Source: Bordetella genomosp. 13 (GTDB lineage: Bacteria; Pseudomonadota; Gammaproteobacteria; Burkholderiales; Burkholderiaceae_B). Taken from it: a DNA stretch of 64,000 nt. The DNA lies in NCBI RefSeq assembly GCF_002119665.1, contig NZ_CP021111.1:2604001-2668000 (forward strand), read 5' to 3'. The position numbers and the translations under genes are program-made. Below, in pieces: positions 50,001 through 57,697 of this stretch (positions are counted from its first letter, which is position 1; the number at the start of each line of letters is the position of its first letter). Under the pieces are notes generated by a model. That model was not told where the DNA came from. It saw only the letters and a list, made by a program, of their open reading frames with translations, and ran no database searches.

Positions 50001-52628
50001 GTCGGCGACGTCATCGTCGACGGCTCGCTGGACAGCGCCCACGACCTGACCGTCGCCTCCACCGGCGCGGGCGACGTCACGTTCGGCGTCATCGGCAGCA
50101 GCGCGCAGCGCCTGGGCGCCCTGGCGGTGGACACCGCCGGCGCGACCACCTTCGGCGGCGCGGTCCATGCCGCGTCGGTGCAGACCGACGTGCCCGGATC
50201 GGTCGCTATCAACGGCGGCCTGGTCGACACCACCGGCACGCAGTTCTACGGCGAACTGGCCACGTTCGGCGCGGACACCGTGCTTACCGGCACGCACGTC
50301 AGCCTGCTGGGCGGCGGCGACGGCGGACACGATCTGACGATCGACGGCGACGCCACGCTGCAAGGCGACTTCGGCGCCAGCGACGCGCTGGGCAGCCTGA
50401 CCATCAACGGCAGCATCACGCTGAACGAAGGCAGCATCGCCACCGTCGGCGACCAGGCCTACAACGGCACGGTCGCGCTGGCCGGCCTGCAGGAGCTGAG
50501 CACGCAGGGCGGCGATGTCAGCTTCACGCACAAGGTGGCCAGCGCCGGCGGCCACAGCCTGTCGGTGGAAGCCGGCGCGGGCAACGTCACCTTCGAAGAC
50601 GCCGTGGGCGACGACGAAGGCGGCCGCCTGGGCGACATCACCGTCCGCAGCAACGGCGCCACCACGCTGAGCGGCCCGGTGTACGCAGCGTCCGTCACTA
50701 CCGACGAAGGCGGCACGATCGCCATCAATGGCGGCCTGGTCGACACCATCGGCACGCAGTCGTACGGCGAGATCGTGCTGTTCGGCGGCGACACGGTGCT
50801 GACCGGCACCACCGTCAGCCTGCTGGGCGGCGGCGACGGCGAACACGACCTGACCATCGACGGCGACGCCGTGCTGAAGGGGCCGTTCGGCTCCAACGAG
50901 GCGCTGGCCAGCCTGACCGTCAACGGCAACGCCACGCTGGGCGCGGGCAGCATCGCGACCCAGGGCGACCAGTCGTACACGGGCACGGTCACGCTGGGCG
51001 GCGACGTCGCGCTGGCCAGCCACGAAGGCGACATCGTCTTCGACGAGGCCATCGACGGCAGCCACGACCTGAGCATCGTCGCGGACCAGGGCGACGTCCT
51101 GTTCGCCGGCCCGGTCGGCCAGGGCGCCCGCCTGGGCGACCTGACCATCGCCGCCAACGGCGGGACCCGCTTCGAAGGCCCGGTCCGCGCCGGCTCGGTA
51201 CAGACCAGCGGCGCCGGCGACCTGGTGATCAACGGCGGCTCCGTCGATACCACCGGCGAACAGCGCTACGGCCAGCATGTGGTGCTGGGCGGCGTCGACA
51301 CCACGCTGACTGGCACCACCGTGCAGCTGGGCGCCGGCGTCGACGGCACCGAGTGGGGCCAGCAAGGCCTGATCATCGTCGGCAACGCCGACATCCACGG
51401 CGACGTGGGCGCGATCACGGCCCTGCGCGGCCTGACCGTCGAAGGCGACACCGCCATGGGCGCCGGCAAGGTGGTCACCATCGGCGATCAGACCTACAAG
51501 GGCGCCGTGGCCCTGACCGGCGATCGCGACCTGGGCAGCAGCACCGGCTCGGTCGTGTTCGGCAGCACGCTGGACGGCGGCAACGGCAACAACCTGGCCA
51601 TCAGCGCCGGCCAGGACATCCTGGTGGCGGACGACGCCACCGGCCTGGGCTCGCTGACCCTGCGCGCCGTCGACACGATCGTGTTCAACGGCGACGTCAG
51701 CGCCTACCGGGTAGAGCAGCTGGAAGCCCGGTCGGCCAGCTACAACGGCTCGCTGACGGCCGCCGGCCCGGACGGCATCGCCCTGTCCGGCGGCGGTTTC
51801 TCGTTCGGCGGCGACGTCACCGCCACGACCGGGGCGATCAAGATCGCCAACCCGGGCAATACCGGCACGGTGGACTTCGCGGCGGGCACCACGGTGCGGG
51901 CCGCCACCGGCTTCACCCAGACCGGCGGCTCGGGCGTGACGCTGCCGGCCAATCTTCTGGTGACGCAAGGACCGATCAGCCTGGGCGCTCCTGCCCGGCT
52001 GCAGGGCGCGGCCGCGACCATCAGCACCAACGGCGACATCACCGCCGTAGGCCTGTCCGGTCCGCAGACCGCCCTGACGCTGTCCTCCGGCCTGGGCGCC
52101 ATGCGCATCGGTCTGAACGACGCCGATCCCAGTCACAAGCTCGACGTGCTGAGCCTCAGCGTGCCGACGGCGGGCTCGGCCGACATGTGGGGCATGATCG
52201 GCGGCAAGGGCGGCGCGCTGGCGGCCGCCACGGTGAAGAGCTCGCTGGTGGGCTCGCCGTACTTCCTGAACGGCACGACCTGGGGTCCGACCGACGTCAT
52301 CGACCGCCTGGCCGCCAGCACGGCGCCGCGCTGGGTGGCGCCGACCACGCCGACGGCGGACTCGCTGTTCCGCGGCACGGTCATGCCGCAAGCCTACGGC
52401 CCCGATGTCCTGGGCGCCTACGCCGATCCGCAAGTGCTGACGGTGGCCGATGCCGGCCGCGCGGTGTGGCAGCGGCAGTCCGGCGATAATGCCCTGCTGC
52501 AAATCCCCTCGGGCGACGGATCGGTGCTGCAGGCCCCGGCCGGCGCGCCGCAACAAACCGGCATCGGCGGCGCGCAGCCGAGCGATGAACCGCGTCGCGA
52601 ACGCGACGAGCAACCCCGCACTCTCTGA
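38046..52628 (+). CDS. giant TpsA-type filamentous haemagglutinin-like exoprotein
   Basis: This 4,860-residue secreted protein has a long signal peptide (about residues 1-49, basic start, cleavage near VHA-NP) and a TPS domain (about residues 50-300) with the N-P-N-G motif at 132-135 that TpsB recognises. The rest is a predicted right-handed beta helix of degenerate repeats. Residues about 680-2850 carry around ten modules of the form FDI(S/T)D..G...(R)D..LNFSF.GDRDI..G.ID.G. Residues 3882-4560 carry four copies of about 170 residues. The C-terminus ends in a short Gln/Pro/Arg-rich tail. No pretoxin or toxin domain is seen, so adhesin or biofilm function fits better than contact inhibition. 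Start ATG at 38046 (GAGACGAGA upstream). Confidence 0.93.
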   Translation: MEKRSTRSIGKRSPVKAARRLHLHKETALPALSTLAVVLGSMVSGGVHANPTGGSVVAGSASIIDRGNGTLDINQSTGKAIINWKDFNIGKGETVNFRQPGGKSVTLNRVVGNDPSAIFGRLNANGTVMLVNPNGVVFGKGARIDVGGLVATTANIRDQDFLAGKYKFDQASPKLDAAVINEGTISIKDSGLAALVAPSVRNSGVIEARLGRVALAGARTFTVDFQGDGLLSFDASSAVEGLPKDADGKPAGALVSNTGEIRADGGTVLMTARAVKGVIDNVINTDGIVSAKAVGTKNGKIVLSGGDAGTVKVAGTVDATGKNAGERGGKVVVTGEHVDVVRGAAIDASGSAGGGEIALGSLGVAPDDGSAAFSGKSSTVKVAAGATLKADALVKGDGGDVTMWSNDATAFAGSLSARGGEQGGDGGFAEVSSKKNIGLTGSADLRAPKGKTGLLLIDPTDLRIIDAGAGALDGSAGDGTINGGDANAATNTVSRGLLESLAGTTNIKLEATGQITVAGDISLIDLQTAPGHSFTMRSTQTGGIRFENADTEISTQGGSITLEALGVGSTLDNIGKLTSRGGNVTLNATGDINLANVIDAGAGVALVRTSAGTIRNTGGASQVVAGGSVTLDASGGSIGMPGNAVNTQTAHLSLATGGNLVVANRTALTSLDITSRHAQANVDNVFELSSVGLDFDVTDAGGYTLDRVRQSGLNFSFTGDRTITAGDISLGAGALALNSTSGHILGTSASRLSAGSIALSAAGSNGRNGAIGSFSQALNTQTASLTAASGTGGVYLNNAMSLALNSVDTTGSLFVTNAGQLTLGAIKAGASSTLRATAGSILDDGNDATIVATPSLTLSAEYGTIGTLARSLKTNASTLSATGATGVYLDSTSSLNITEAQSDGGSIAITSGGHITANNVGSGGGAINLTGNSISAGQVNAGAGNVTLTARAGSITGNSASLITGSVVTLLAPAANSAYTVGTSGTALRTAAGELHATGGQIYIHQADGSVLLDDLTAYQGITVTGVADLTANMLNAGTGTLRLNAQGGSILRANASSVLAGNSVDLQAQRHIGTSGDHIETSTASLTLNSGGDIYVDNPDKALTHLSIANSHADTSRRNTLLVSAPFLEFDVNDDLGVAYELRNVYSSLLNQFVFRGDQDLKLGTIRAGSGVTLTSTQGNILDDGNANTRVTANSVGLSAYLDIGTSADFIAVNAPSLSADTRGNLYVTDIADLSSLTVYARHKADDDHYVLDVRAPSLLFDISDDASGHTIHQLRDSNWVNFSFYSDRDITAGSIDAGYAGTITLNTSGGIIDDGNKNTLLLANSVNLYAGRAVGAGGAGYMDILTSNLNGSAGSGMFNVRLPNPVGSGNYTGIITLGSITASDLVQIDAVQGDLVLGSMVRSNTGNVSLIARNGSIQGSGSVYSGAGFITLDAAGQIGGMYADTDRSVGVGGAGQVTVMATAGGEIYLNGGSSNIFLASLNAGGNVRHTQWSNTTTVGNVLSGGSVSITNDSGSIADDGNAATLIRGSSVALRAISGAIGAPAAVLTVQTSDLTLASGGNIAVHNTAGLDRLDITRHGAGSGAYWITAPNLTSFTISDDAGGLHLRDIASSTDLDFGFNGVNKNVLVGNIDTGANGTVRLASGLNIANDDPANRGAIRAATVSLAAGSSGSIGSAVAGGALALTGTSSLSLTSGNNVYVDSDTVLRSLSINSLRSAGLASNYAIGTAAGQTVRISDDGLTHYLEQITGGLTDFSFSGRKNILVGTIGASNSVSLTTANGGVNSSITSDGGAGRITADTVTLSATGSDSYTARDAKTGAIGMASGALRVSTSNLDIANNGDIYLNNGGLALSSLDLYLSRRDAGSTTNFDTNVYAIGGLGGQTLGISGGTNLSISANMAGADLSINADSGLTSNGISTGVAGTVALTSRYANSNVAPSIGGTGLITGGKVSLSALGTNGSVSAQTSTTDLSIASAGNVSVNNNISLNALSLTANHNRSGGSSSNTYAITASNLSAFSLSDSTGTSGLTLGDVRSSGNLALSISSDRTLTVSNVNTGAGGSVSLSTTGTIYGNSSSAASPNITTGALTLNANSVTGTYNTVRPLYVSVDSLSSNIRGSMWVSNNKSLTLLNNNVASSAEVNVTNGSIMQGAGAFVAPVLVLSATQSIGAAGNALLTDTRRLTTRTGGDLYVDNATDLFSLDIQANHANPAVDNAVQVAAQGLTFDITDTNGYNVTEIRDVTGLNFSFSGDRDVRVGTIDVGPAHSASLAATGAGSDIVNLAPGSHITADSVSLFANSEIGVDTADNLGSIHTTASELYLTAGSHVYVENHRDLATLSLYATGASPATYEILSNELLFDVSHNGSRLLVNEVRDNTGLNLMLSSSVGQDIGIIDTLPTGTVRLSSNGSILGSADSTQRITAAQVELVTQGTGGMGAVGRELNLSTPLLRIQNTGDVYIDSDTHIDSLSLDSRGNNARSYSIASPARDGGSIGFTATDDGSGSAAGLVLTNVQDAGGMALNVISDRSITVGTIDVGYDTVSLYARSGSLLGDGDSNTKIDAASLNLTAQQGAIGATGAGNAIDTRVSTVSGSAYGGGAYITVEGNTSLPSLYATGNSAVTNTVGDIELGTVNTNGNAFTANNAGGSILSGTISNATTVTLTANGSIGNKSAIRTTNISSGGTTVVTLSARKTDTADGSIALTEAFGLRAASVTADGDVTLTADFSGMGRDLVVGTISTTNGAVALSTSRGSIVGADNTNLITGKSVSLTADYGTSRSIGSSNANKLHLNTPQLTLATPGSIYVDNLADLTDLTIIRNNAQGSNFGSAGFLSIEAQNLVFSGGDSSNVSTLTTVSDSTGLNFDYRAIGAIALHTIDVTQTGSVSLATNPYTTSSGGIYGLNTFSKITADDLTLSAGWSNATNSIGSNGLYLNTQVNNIAATASGSIWLNQTGSINLGNLNAGDSLSVRTTTGDIIVGAVNYGTNGDSSSLTLNAQAGRILSGGGTISGYGDGAISLTARDGIGTSDAAIRISAPLNPVSATVTGTGSLYLDSTNNLMGGLTTSVNNGATRVTSSGNIVLAGMTSGTDAVGNDISVKTSSGSITVGNVQAGANHGQVTLNAENGYILARGAGATVKAYGVALNARDGIGADSATGRINASGQRVEATTNGSMYLAADNNAVYSYLSGSTIDIAAAGNLQIANAIATNGGGTIRMTGNGTNSQLVAGNIDAGTGSVTIDFGRAGSTIVDDREDATRIVGGSVTLTAGAGIGGATADSLDRVQTDAGSISARVTGNGAIYLDDNRAAGTTLNSMRTANGAIGITTAGPTRAVSVISETSNASNDIAIAVSHGDLTVDTVDGKVLGDVTLQAAGSILGGSAANLVTGRSLTASAGGSIGTVGDLPTGTGGQALRTNVASLGQLATAADGAVISIDNLGTTPLTLNGNVTQTGDHSSLYVRTAGALDASAGVPATADNLLLSAAGILTVAASGVQAANTVTLAGGVDIRAAGADPRTIIVEADTLNFVSGAAGGSTTLKTEVATISASLTGTTAAGNLTLDNTGDLDATLSTANGDISATTSGMLRASSVTAAGANRTIDLTATDGDIEVGTVNAGATGAIILTAEQGSLMGGGSGLTANSLEMTAYTGIGSAGDRFATSVRNVSAEVLGTGDIYLGGTGPLTLAKLATHAGDIDVTASGALRSDTHITAGDGGVALASTAGVTLNGDITADAIDITGDVTLAGGTRTLNTSGAGGDIGINGTLNGGVQQAVFNAGAGDVTLSGNAANLAGLTIDGAAISVQGVATTGAQRYNGNTTLAGNSYTTISGGFTVDGATTLANGVTVWAGYGDVAFAGDVTGADHALTVTTTGDTRYEGTVDAAALANNGIGNVYLDGGAVTTAGSQTYVGHVTLGADTTLTGSSVTLNNGVDGAHGLTIVGAAGLTGNIGAADKLASLAIHGNATLATDSIATTGNQEYRGDLILVGAQSWTTTVGDVIVDGSLDSAHDLTVASTGAGDVTFGVIGSSAQRLGALAVDTAGATTFGGAVHAASVQTDVPGSVAINGGLVDTTGTQFYGELATFGADTVLTGTHVSLLGGGDGGHDLTIDGDATLQGDFGASDALGSLTINGSITLNEGSIATVGDQAYNGTVALAGLQELSTQGGDVSFTHKVASAGGHSLSVEAGAGNVTFEDAVGDDEGGRLGDITVRSNGATTLSGPVYAASVTTDEGGTIAINGGLVDTIGTQSYGEIVLFGGDTVLTGTTVSLLGGGDGEHDLTIDGDAVLKGPFGSNEALASLTVNGNATLGAGSIATQGDQSYTGTVTLGGDVALASHEGDIVFDEAIDGSHDLSIVADQGDVLFAGPVGQGARLGDLTIAANGGTRFEGPVRAGSVQTSGAGDLVINGGSVDTTGEQRYGQHVVLGGVDTTLTGTTVQLGAGVDGTEWGQQGLIIVGNADIHGDVGAITALRGLTVEGDTAMGAGKVVTIGDQTYKGAVALTGDRDLGSSTGSVVFGSTLDGGNGNNLAISAGQDILVADDATGLGSLTLRAVDTIVFNGDVSAYRVEQLEARSASYNGSLTAAGPDGIALSGGGFSFGGDVTATTGAIKIANPGNTGTVDFAAGTTVRAATGFTQTGGSGVTLPANLLVTQGPISLGAPARLQGAAATISTNGDITAVGLSGPQTALTLSSGLGAMRIGLNDADPSHKLDVLSLSVPTAGSADMWGMIGGKGGALAAATVKSSLVGSPYFLNGTTWGPTDVIDRLAASTAPRWVAPTTPTADSLFRGTVMPQAYGPDVLGAYADPQVLTVADAGRAVWQRQSGDNALLQIPSGDGSVLQAPAGAPQQTGIGGAQPSDEPRRERDEQPRTL
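49689..51722 (+). repeat. four tandem copies of an about 170-residue repeat inside TpsA
   Basis: Copies start at 49689, 50199, 50715 and 51219 (spacing 510, 516 and 504 bases). Each begins (S/T/D)(V/I/L).INGG.VDT.G.Q.YG or a close variant and contains (T)LTG..V.L..G.DG...L.I.G.A...G..G, then GDQ.Y.G.V.L.G. Copies 2 and 3 are the most alike (NGGLVDT.GTQ.YGE; VSLLGGGDG.HDLTIDGDA). Confidence 0.85.
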
Positions 52629-52636
52629 TACCTCAC

Positions 52637-53401
52637 ATGACTACGCAGACTTCGCTTCCGCTGTTCTACCAGCAACCCCGGCCCCTGGCGGCCGGCGCGC
52701 ACGCCAACCTGTCGCTGGCCGGCAATACCGGCTTCGGCTTCGCCGCCAAGACCAATGCGGTGCCGCTGGTGGCCACCGAGCTGCCGACCGCGTGCCGCCA
52801 CTTCCCCATTGTGTTCACCGATGGCGACCAGCCCTCGCCCGTCGCCGTGCTGGGCGTGCGCGGCCAGGAAAACCTGTTCGTCGACGCCGAAGGCCAGTGG
52901 CGCGCCGGCACCTACATCCCGGCCTACATCCGCCGCTATCCCTTCATCTTCATGGAGAACGCCGACCGCAGCCAGTTCACGCTGTGCGTGGACGAGAAGG
53001 CCGCCTCGGTGGTCGAAGGGCGCGACAATCCGTTCTTCGACGAAGCTGGCGAGCCCACCGCCCTGGCCCGCAGCGCGCTGGAGTTCTGCCGCGACTACCA
53101 GAACCAGCACGCCTACACGATGGAGTTCGCGCGCGCCCTGGCCGAGGCCGACCTGCTGGTCGAGAACCGCGCCGACATCACCCTGCCCGACGGCCAGCGC
53201 CTGGCGTTGTCCGGCTTCAAGGTGGTCGACGAAGCCAGGCTGAACAAGCTGCCCGACGAGACCTTCCTGCGCTGGCGCGCCAACGGCTGGCTGCCGCTGG
53301 TCTACTGCCACCTGCTGTCCATCAACACCTGGCCGGCGCTGATCAGCCAGGCCCAGCCCGCTGCGGCTGCCGCTTCGGACGAAGCCTCGGCCGAGGCCTG
53401 A
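52637..53401 (+). CDS. SapC-family protein
   Basis: The 254-residue soluble protein matches the SapC family: HFPIVFTDGDQPSPVAVLGVRGQENLFVD, W..GTYIPAYIRRYPFIF and the acidic C-terminal region DLPDETFLRWRANGWLPLVYCHLLS. SapC was named for a gene of the Campylobacter fetus S-layer export locus; biochemical function is unknown. It starts 8 bases after the TpsA stop and is surely co-expressed with it. It has no signal peptide, so it should act in the cytoplasm, perhaps on TpsA before export or on its regulation. The role is inference. Confidence 0.88.
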   Translation: MTTQTSLPLFYQQPRPLAAGAHANLSLAGNTGFGFAAKTNAVPLVATELPTACRHFPIVFTDGDQPSPVAVLGVRGQENLFVDAEGQWRAGTYIPAYIRRYPFIFMENADRSQFTLCVDEKAASVVEGRDNPFFDEAGEPTALARSALEFCRDYQNQHAYTMEFARALAEADLLVENRADITLPDGQRLALSGFKVVDEARLNKLPDETFLRWRANGWLPLVYCHLLSINTWPALISQAQPAAAAASDEASAEA

Positions 53402-53595
53402 TCTCGCCGGGCGTGGCGGCTGCGCCACACCACTGGCCGCGACGCCGCCCGCCCCTTCCCAACGGCAGGCGTCGGCGTAAAATTCGCGGCGCAATTTTCA
53501 GCAGCGGCACCAAAGAATCCGTAGCGGCGTTGCCTGGGGGAACATCCGGCGCGCGGGCATGCAGGCCCGCGGCCTTCCTTCGATTCAGGAACGCA

Positions 53596-54915
53596 ATGTC
53601 GCGGCAACTGCTGGCCTTGGTGCTGGGGCCCCTGCTCGGGCTTTTCATCGTTTGTATCGGCAATGGTTTCATTGCCTCTCTCACCACCCTGCGGCTCGAC
53701 GCCGCGGGCGTGTCGGCCACCGTCATCGGCATGGTGTCCGCCTCTTACTTCATCGGTCTGTCGCTGGGCGCGGTGTTCAACGATCGCCTGATCGTGCGCA
53801 TCGGGCACATCCGCGCGTACAGCTGCTTCGCCTCGCTCATCGCCGTCACGGTGCTGCTGCAGGGGCTCCATCTGGACGCGTGGTCGTGGTTCGTCCTGCG
53901 CCTGGTCGCCGGCTGGGCCATCGTAGGCGTGTTCCTGGTGGTGGAAAGCTGGCTGCTGCTGGCGGGCGACCAGAAGCTGCGCGGCCGCCTGCTGGCGGTC
54001 TACATGATCGTGCTGTACGGCTCGGGCATGCTGGGCCAGTGGAAGCTGGGCACCATCGACCAGTGGGGCGACGCGGCCCCCTTCATGGTGGCGGGCATGC
54101 TGGCCTCGCTGTCGGTCATGCCGATGGTGATGATCCCGCGCGTATCGCCGCTGGTGGAACGCATCGAGCCGCTGTCGCCGCGCCACCTGCTGCGCATGAC
54201 GCCCACCGGCGTGGTCGGGTGCTTCGGCTCGGGCGTCGCCATCGCCGCGGTCTACACCTTGCTGCCCCTGTACCTGCAGCGCATCGGCCTGAGCGTGGAG
54301 CAGGTCGGCCAGATGATGGCCAGCACCATCCTGGGCGCGATGGTGCTGCAGTACCCGGTGGGCCGCTGGTCCGATCACCGGGATCGCCGCACGGTGCTGA
54401 TCGCGCTGGGCGTGTTCTGCCTGGCGCTGTCTCTGGCAATCCTGCTGCTGCCGCTGTCCCCGCTGTTCCTTGCGGCGCTGCTGTTCCTGCTGGGCGGCGG
54501 CATCTTCGCGATCTACCCCGTGGCCGTCAGCCACGCGGCCGACCGCGCCCCCGCCGACGAACTGGTGCGCATGATCCAGGGCCTGCTGCTGATCAATTCC
54601 ATCGGCTCGGCCGTCAGCCCGCTGGTCATCTCCTGGGTGATGGACCATGTGGGCGCCAACGGCCTGTTCCTGGCCTTCGCCCTGCTCAACGCCAGCCTGG
54701 TGGCGTTCTTCCTGCGCCAGCGCAACCGGTATGCCGCCCCGGCGCCGGTGGCCCCGTTCGCCTCGGCGGCGCAGATGACGCCGGTGGGCGCGGAGCTGCG
54801 CGTGACCGAGGACATGGTGCAGGGCGCGATGGAGCACGAGCGCGCCGACGAGGCGGCCGGCGTGCCGGCGCAGGCGGTCGCCGCGGGCGCATCGAACGGG
54901 TACGACGCCAGGTGA
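53596..54915 (+). CDS. MFS transporter (YcaD-like)
   Basis: The 439-residue protein has twelve predicted membrane helices, with the MFS loop 2-3 pattern [19 protein letters not shown] (about residues 56-74) and the matching second-half pattern [14 protein letters not shown] (about residues 255-268). The C-terminal 60 residues are a soluble Ala-rich tail. It resembles YcaD/UMF-type transporters of unknown substrate. AGGA precedes the ATG. It is separated from SapC by about 195 bases and may have its own promoter. Confidence 0.88.
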   Translation: MSRQLLALVLGPLLGLFIVCIGNGFIASLTTLRLDAAGVSATVIGMVSASYFIGLSLGAVFNDRLIVRIGHIRAYSCFASLIAVTVLLQGLHLDAWSWFVLRLVAGWAIVGVFLVVESWLLLAGDQKLRGRLLAVYMIVLYGSGMLGQWKLGTIDQWGDAAPFMVAGMLASLSVMPMVMIPRVSPLVERIEPLSPRHLLRMTPTGVVGCFGSGVAIAAVYTLLPLYLQRIGLSVEQVGQMMASTILGAMVLQYPVGRWSDHRDRRTVLIALGVFCLALSLAILLLPLSPLFLAALLFLLGGGIFAIYPVAVSHAADRAPADELVRMIQGLLLINSIGSAVSPLVISWVMDHVGANGLFLAFALLNASLVAFFLRQRNRYAAPAPVAPFASAAQMTPVGAELRVTEDMVQGAMEHERADEAAGVPAQAVAAGASNGYDAR

Positions 54916-55060
54916 GCGTTGCGCAGGGCGGTACGGGCAAGCCGCGCCCGCCATTGGCGCAGCGCGGCCCGAACATGGTCAAATAATCGGCTTTCCGCCC
55001 CCGTGTCGCGTCACGCCGCGCGGGGTGCACGCACCGGACAAGACCACCCGCCCCCACTTG

Positions 55061-57697
55061 ATGCCCAAGACCGACACCTCCGGCCACACTCCCATGATGC
55101 AGCAGTACCTGGCGCTGAAAGCAGAAGCCGGGCCGCTGATGCTGTTCTATCGCATGGGCGACTTCTACGAGATGTTCTATGAAGACGCCGAACGCGCCGC
55201 GCGCCTGCTCAACGTCACGCTGACCAAGCGCGGCGCCTCCAACGGCGCGCCCATCCCCATGGCCGGCGTGCCGGTGCACGCCATGGAACAGTACCTGGCG
55301 AAACTGGTGGCGCTGGGCGAATCGGTGGCGATCTGCGAGCAGATCGGCGATCCGGCCGCGTCCAAGGGCCCGGTGGAGCGCCGCATCGTGCGCATCGTCA
55401 CCCCGGGCACGCTTACCGACGAGGCGCTGCTGCCCGCGAAGGCGGACCGGGCGCTGGCCGCGCTGTGGTCCAGCGGCAAGGCGCGCGAGGCGCGCGCCGG
55501 GCTGGCGTGGCTGAACCTGGCCAGCGGCGAGTTTCGCGTCACCGAGTGCGCGCCCGCGCAGCTCGAGTCCGAACTGGCCCGCATCGCTCCGGCCGAGCTC
55601 ATCTGCGCCGATGGCGCCGAGCTCACCGTGGCCTTCGACGGCGCGGTGGCGCGCATACCCGACTGGCACTTCGAACGCGACGGCGCGCGCGCGCACCTGC
55701 TGGCCCACTTCAAGACCGACTCGCTGGCCGGCTTCGACGTCGAGGACATGCCCGCCGCCATCTGCGCCGCCGGCGCGCTGCTGCGCTACGCGGCGCGCAC
55801 GCAGTCGCAGGCCCTGGCGCACGTGCAGCAGCTGATGGCCGAGCGTCCCGGCCTGTATGTGGTGCTGGATCCCGTCACGCGCCGCAACCTCGAACTCACC
55901 CAGACGCTGGCGGGCGAAGATTCGCCCACCCTGTTCTCGCTGCTGGACAGCTGCCGCACGCCCATGGGCAGCCGGCTGCTGCGCCGCTGGCTGCATCATC
56001 CGCTGCGCGAAAACGCGCCCGCGCGGGCGCGCCAGCAGGCCATCGCCGCGCTGCTGGGCGCGCGCCTGCATCCCGAGCAGGCCTTCGGCGCCGCCGAAAT
56101 GCTCGACACCCTGCGCGAGGCGCTGAACCCCTTTCCGGACATCGAACGCATCGCCTCGCGCGTCGCCCTGCGCTCGGTGCGTCCGCGCGAACTGGCCAGC
56201 CTGCGCGATGCGCTGGCCACCCTGCCCGCGCTGCACGAACTGCTGGGCCAGCTGCAGCCCGCCACGGCGCGGCTGCAGGAACTGACCGCCATGCTGGCGC
56301 CCGACCCCGCGCTGGCGCAGTTGCTGCTGCGGGCCGTGGCCGCGGAGCCCGCCGTGCAGATCCGCGACGGCGGCGTCATCGCGCAGGGATACGACGCCGA
56401 ACTGGACGAGCTGCGCGCGCTGGCCACCGACGGCGGCGACTTCCTGATGCAGCTCGAAGCCCGCGAGCGCGAGCGCACCGGTATCGGCAATCTGCGCGTC
56501 GAGTTCAACCGCGTGCACGGCTTCTACATCGAAGTCACGCGCGGCCAGGCCGACAAGGTGCCCGACGACTACCGCCGCCGCCAGACGCTGAAGAACGCCG
56601 AACGCTACATCACGCCCGAGCTGAAGACCTGGGAAGACCGCGTGCTGTCCGCACAGGACCGGTCGCTGGCGCGCGAGAAGTGGCTGTACGAACAACTGCT
56701 GGACACGCTGGCCGCCTACGTGCCGCCGCTGACCCTGTGCGCGGCCGCGCTGGCCGAACTGGACACCCTGGCGGCGCTGGCGCATCACGCACGGCGCCAC
56801 GACTGGGTGGCGCCCGAGCTGACCGACAACGCCGAGATCGACATCGAGGCCGGCCGCCATCCCGTGGTCGAACGCGCCATCGAGCGCTTCACGCCCAACG
56901 GCTGCCGGCTGGACGCCACGCGCCGCATGCTGCTGATCACCGGCCCCAACATGGGCGGTAAATCCACGTACATGCGGCAGACCGCGCTGATCGCCCTGCT
57001 GGCGCGCACGGGCAGCTTCGTGCCCGCTGCCAGCGCCCGCGTGGGCGCCATCGACCGCATCTTCACGCGCATCGGCGCGGCCGACGACCTGGCGGGCGGA
57101 CGTTCGACCTTCATGATGGAGATGACCGAAGCCGCCGCCATCCTGTCCGCCAGCACGCCGCACAGCCTGGTGCTGATGGATGAGATCGGCCGCGGCACCT
57201 CGACTTACGACGGCCTGGCGCTGGCCTGGGCCATCGCCTGCCGCCTGCTCACCCACAACCGCGCGTTGACGCTGTTCGCCACGCATTACTTCGAGCTGAC
57301 GCGCCTGCCGGCCGAGCAGCCCACGTCCGCCAACGTGCACCTGGCCGCCGCCGAATCCGCCGGCGGCATCGTGTTCCTGCACGAGGTGCGCGAAGGCCCG
57401 GCCAGCCGCAGCTACGGGATCCAGGTGGCCCAGCGCGCCGGCATCCCGCCCGCGGTCATCCGTCAGGCCTCGCGCGAACTGGAACGCCTCGAGGCCCAGG
57501 GCGCGCCCACGCCGCAGCTCGGCCTGTTCGCCGCGGCCATCGATGCCGACGCGCACGCGCAGGCGCAGGCCGATCGGCAGGATGCCAGCGAGGCCCTGCA
57601 CGCCCTGCGCGACGAACTCGCCGCCATCGATCCCGACAGCCTCACTCCCCGCGAAGCGCTGGAAGCGCTGTACCGACTCAAGGCCCACCAGTCATGA
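55061..57697 (+). CDS. mutS: DNA mismatch repair protein MutS
   Basis: MutS recognises base mismatches and starts repair with MutL. The 878-residue protein has the mismatch-contact F-Y-E motif (residues 35-37, GDFYEMF), the connector, core and clamp domains, and the C-terminal ATPase with Walker [10 protein letters not shown] (from residue 628), Walker [17 protein letters not shown] and the ATHYFELT switch. Length is typical. The start [20 protein letters not shown] at 55061 fits the family. The stop overlaps the next gene (ATGA). Confidence 0.97.
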   Translation: MPKTDTSGHTPMMQQYLALKAEAGPLMLFYRMGDFYEMFYEDAERAARLLNVTLTKRGASNGAPIPMAGVPVHAMEQYLAKLVALGESVAICEQIGDPAASKGPVERRIVRIVTPGTLTDEALLPAKADRALAALWSSGKAREARAGLAWLNLASGEFRVTECAPAQLESELARIAPAELICADGAELTVAFDGAVARIPDWHFERDGARAHLLAHFKTDSLAGFDVEDMPAAICAAGALLRYAARTQSQALAHVQQLMAERPGLYVVLDPVTRRNLELTQTLAGEDSPTLFSLLDSCRTPMGSRLLRRWLHHPLRENAPARARQQAIAALLGARLHPEQAFGAAEMLDTLREALNPFPDIERIASRVALRSVRPRELASLRDALATLPALHELLGQLQPATARLQELTAMLAPDPALAQLLLRAVAAEPAVQIRDGGVIAQGYDAELDELRALATDGGDFLMQLEARERERTGIGNLRVEFNRVHGFYIEVTRGQADKVPDDYRRRQTLKNAERYITPELKTWEDRVLSAQDRSLAREKWLYEQLLDTLAAYVPPLTLCAAALAELDTLAALAHHARRHDWVAPELTDNAEIDIEAGRHPVVERAIERFTPNGCRLDATRRMLLITGPNMGGKSTYMRQTALIALLARTGSFVPAASARVGAIDRIFTRIGAADDLAGGRSTFMMEMTEAAAILSASTPHSLVLMDEIGRGTSTYDGLALAWAIACRLLTHNRALTLFATHYFELTRLPAEQPTSANVHLAAAESAGGIVFLHEVREGPASRSYGIQVAQRAGIPPAVIRQASRELERLEAQGAPTPQLGLFAAAIDADAHAQAQADRQDASEALHALRDELAAIDPDSLTPREALEALYRLKAHQS

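Noticed and set aside
47181..52613. A 1,810-codon open frame on the minus strand opposite the TpsA C-terminal half.
   Set aside because: Same reason: a shadow of the repeat-rich plus-strand gene with compositional bias and no motifs.
51720..52628. A contact-dependent inhibition toxin at the TpsA C-terminus.
   Set aside because: No VENN-type pretoxin motif, no toxin domain and no small immunity gene; the next gene is SapC.
54686..57688. A 1,000-codon minus-strand frame opposite mutS.
   Set aside because: Complement of a well-supported mutS; Gly/Arg/Ala/Gln-rich with no domains.
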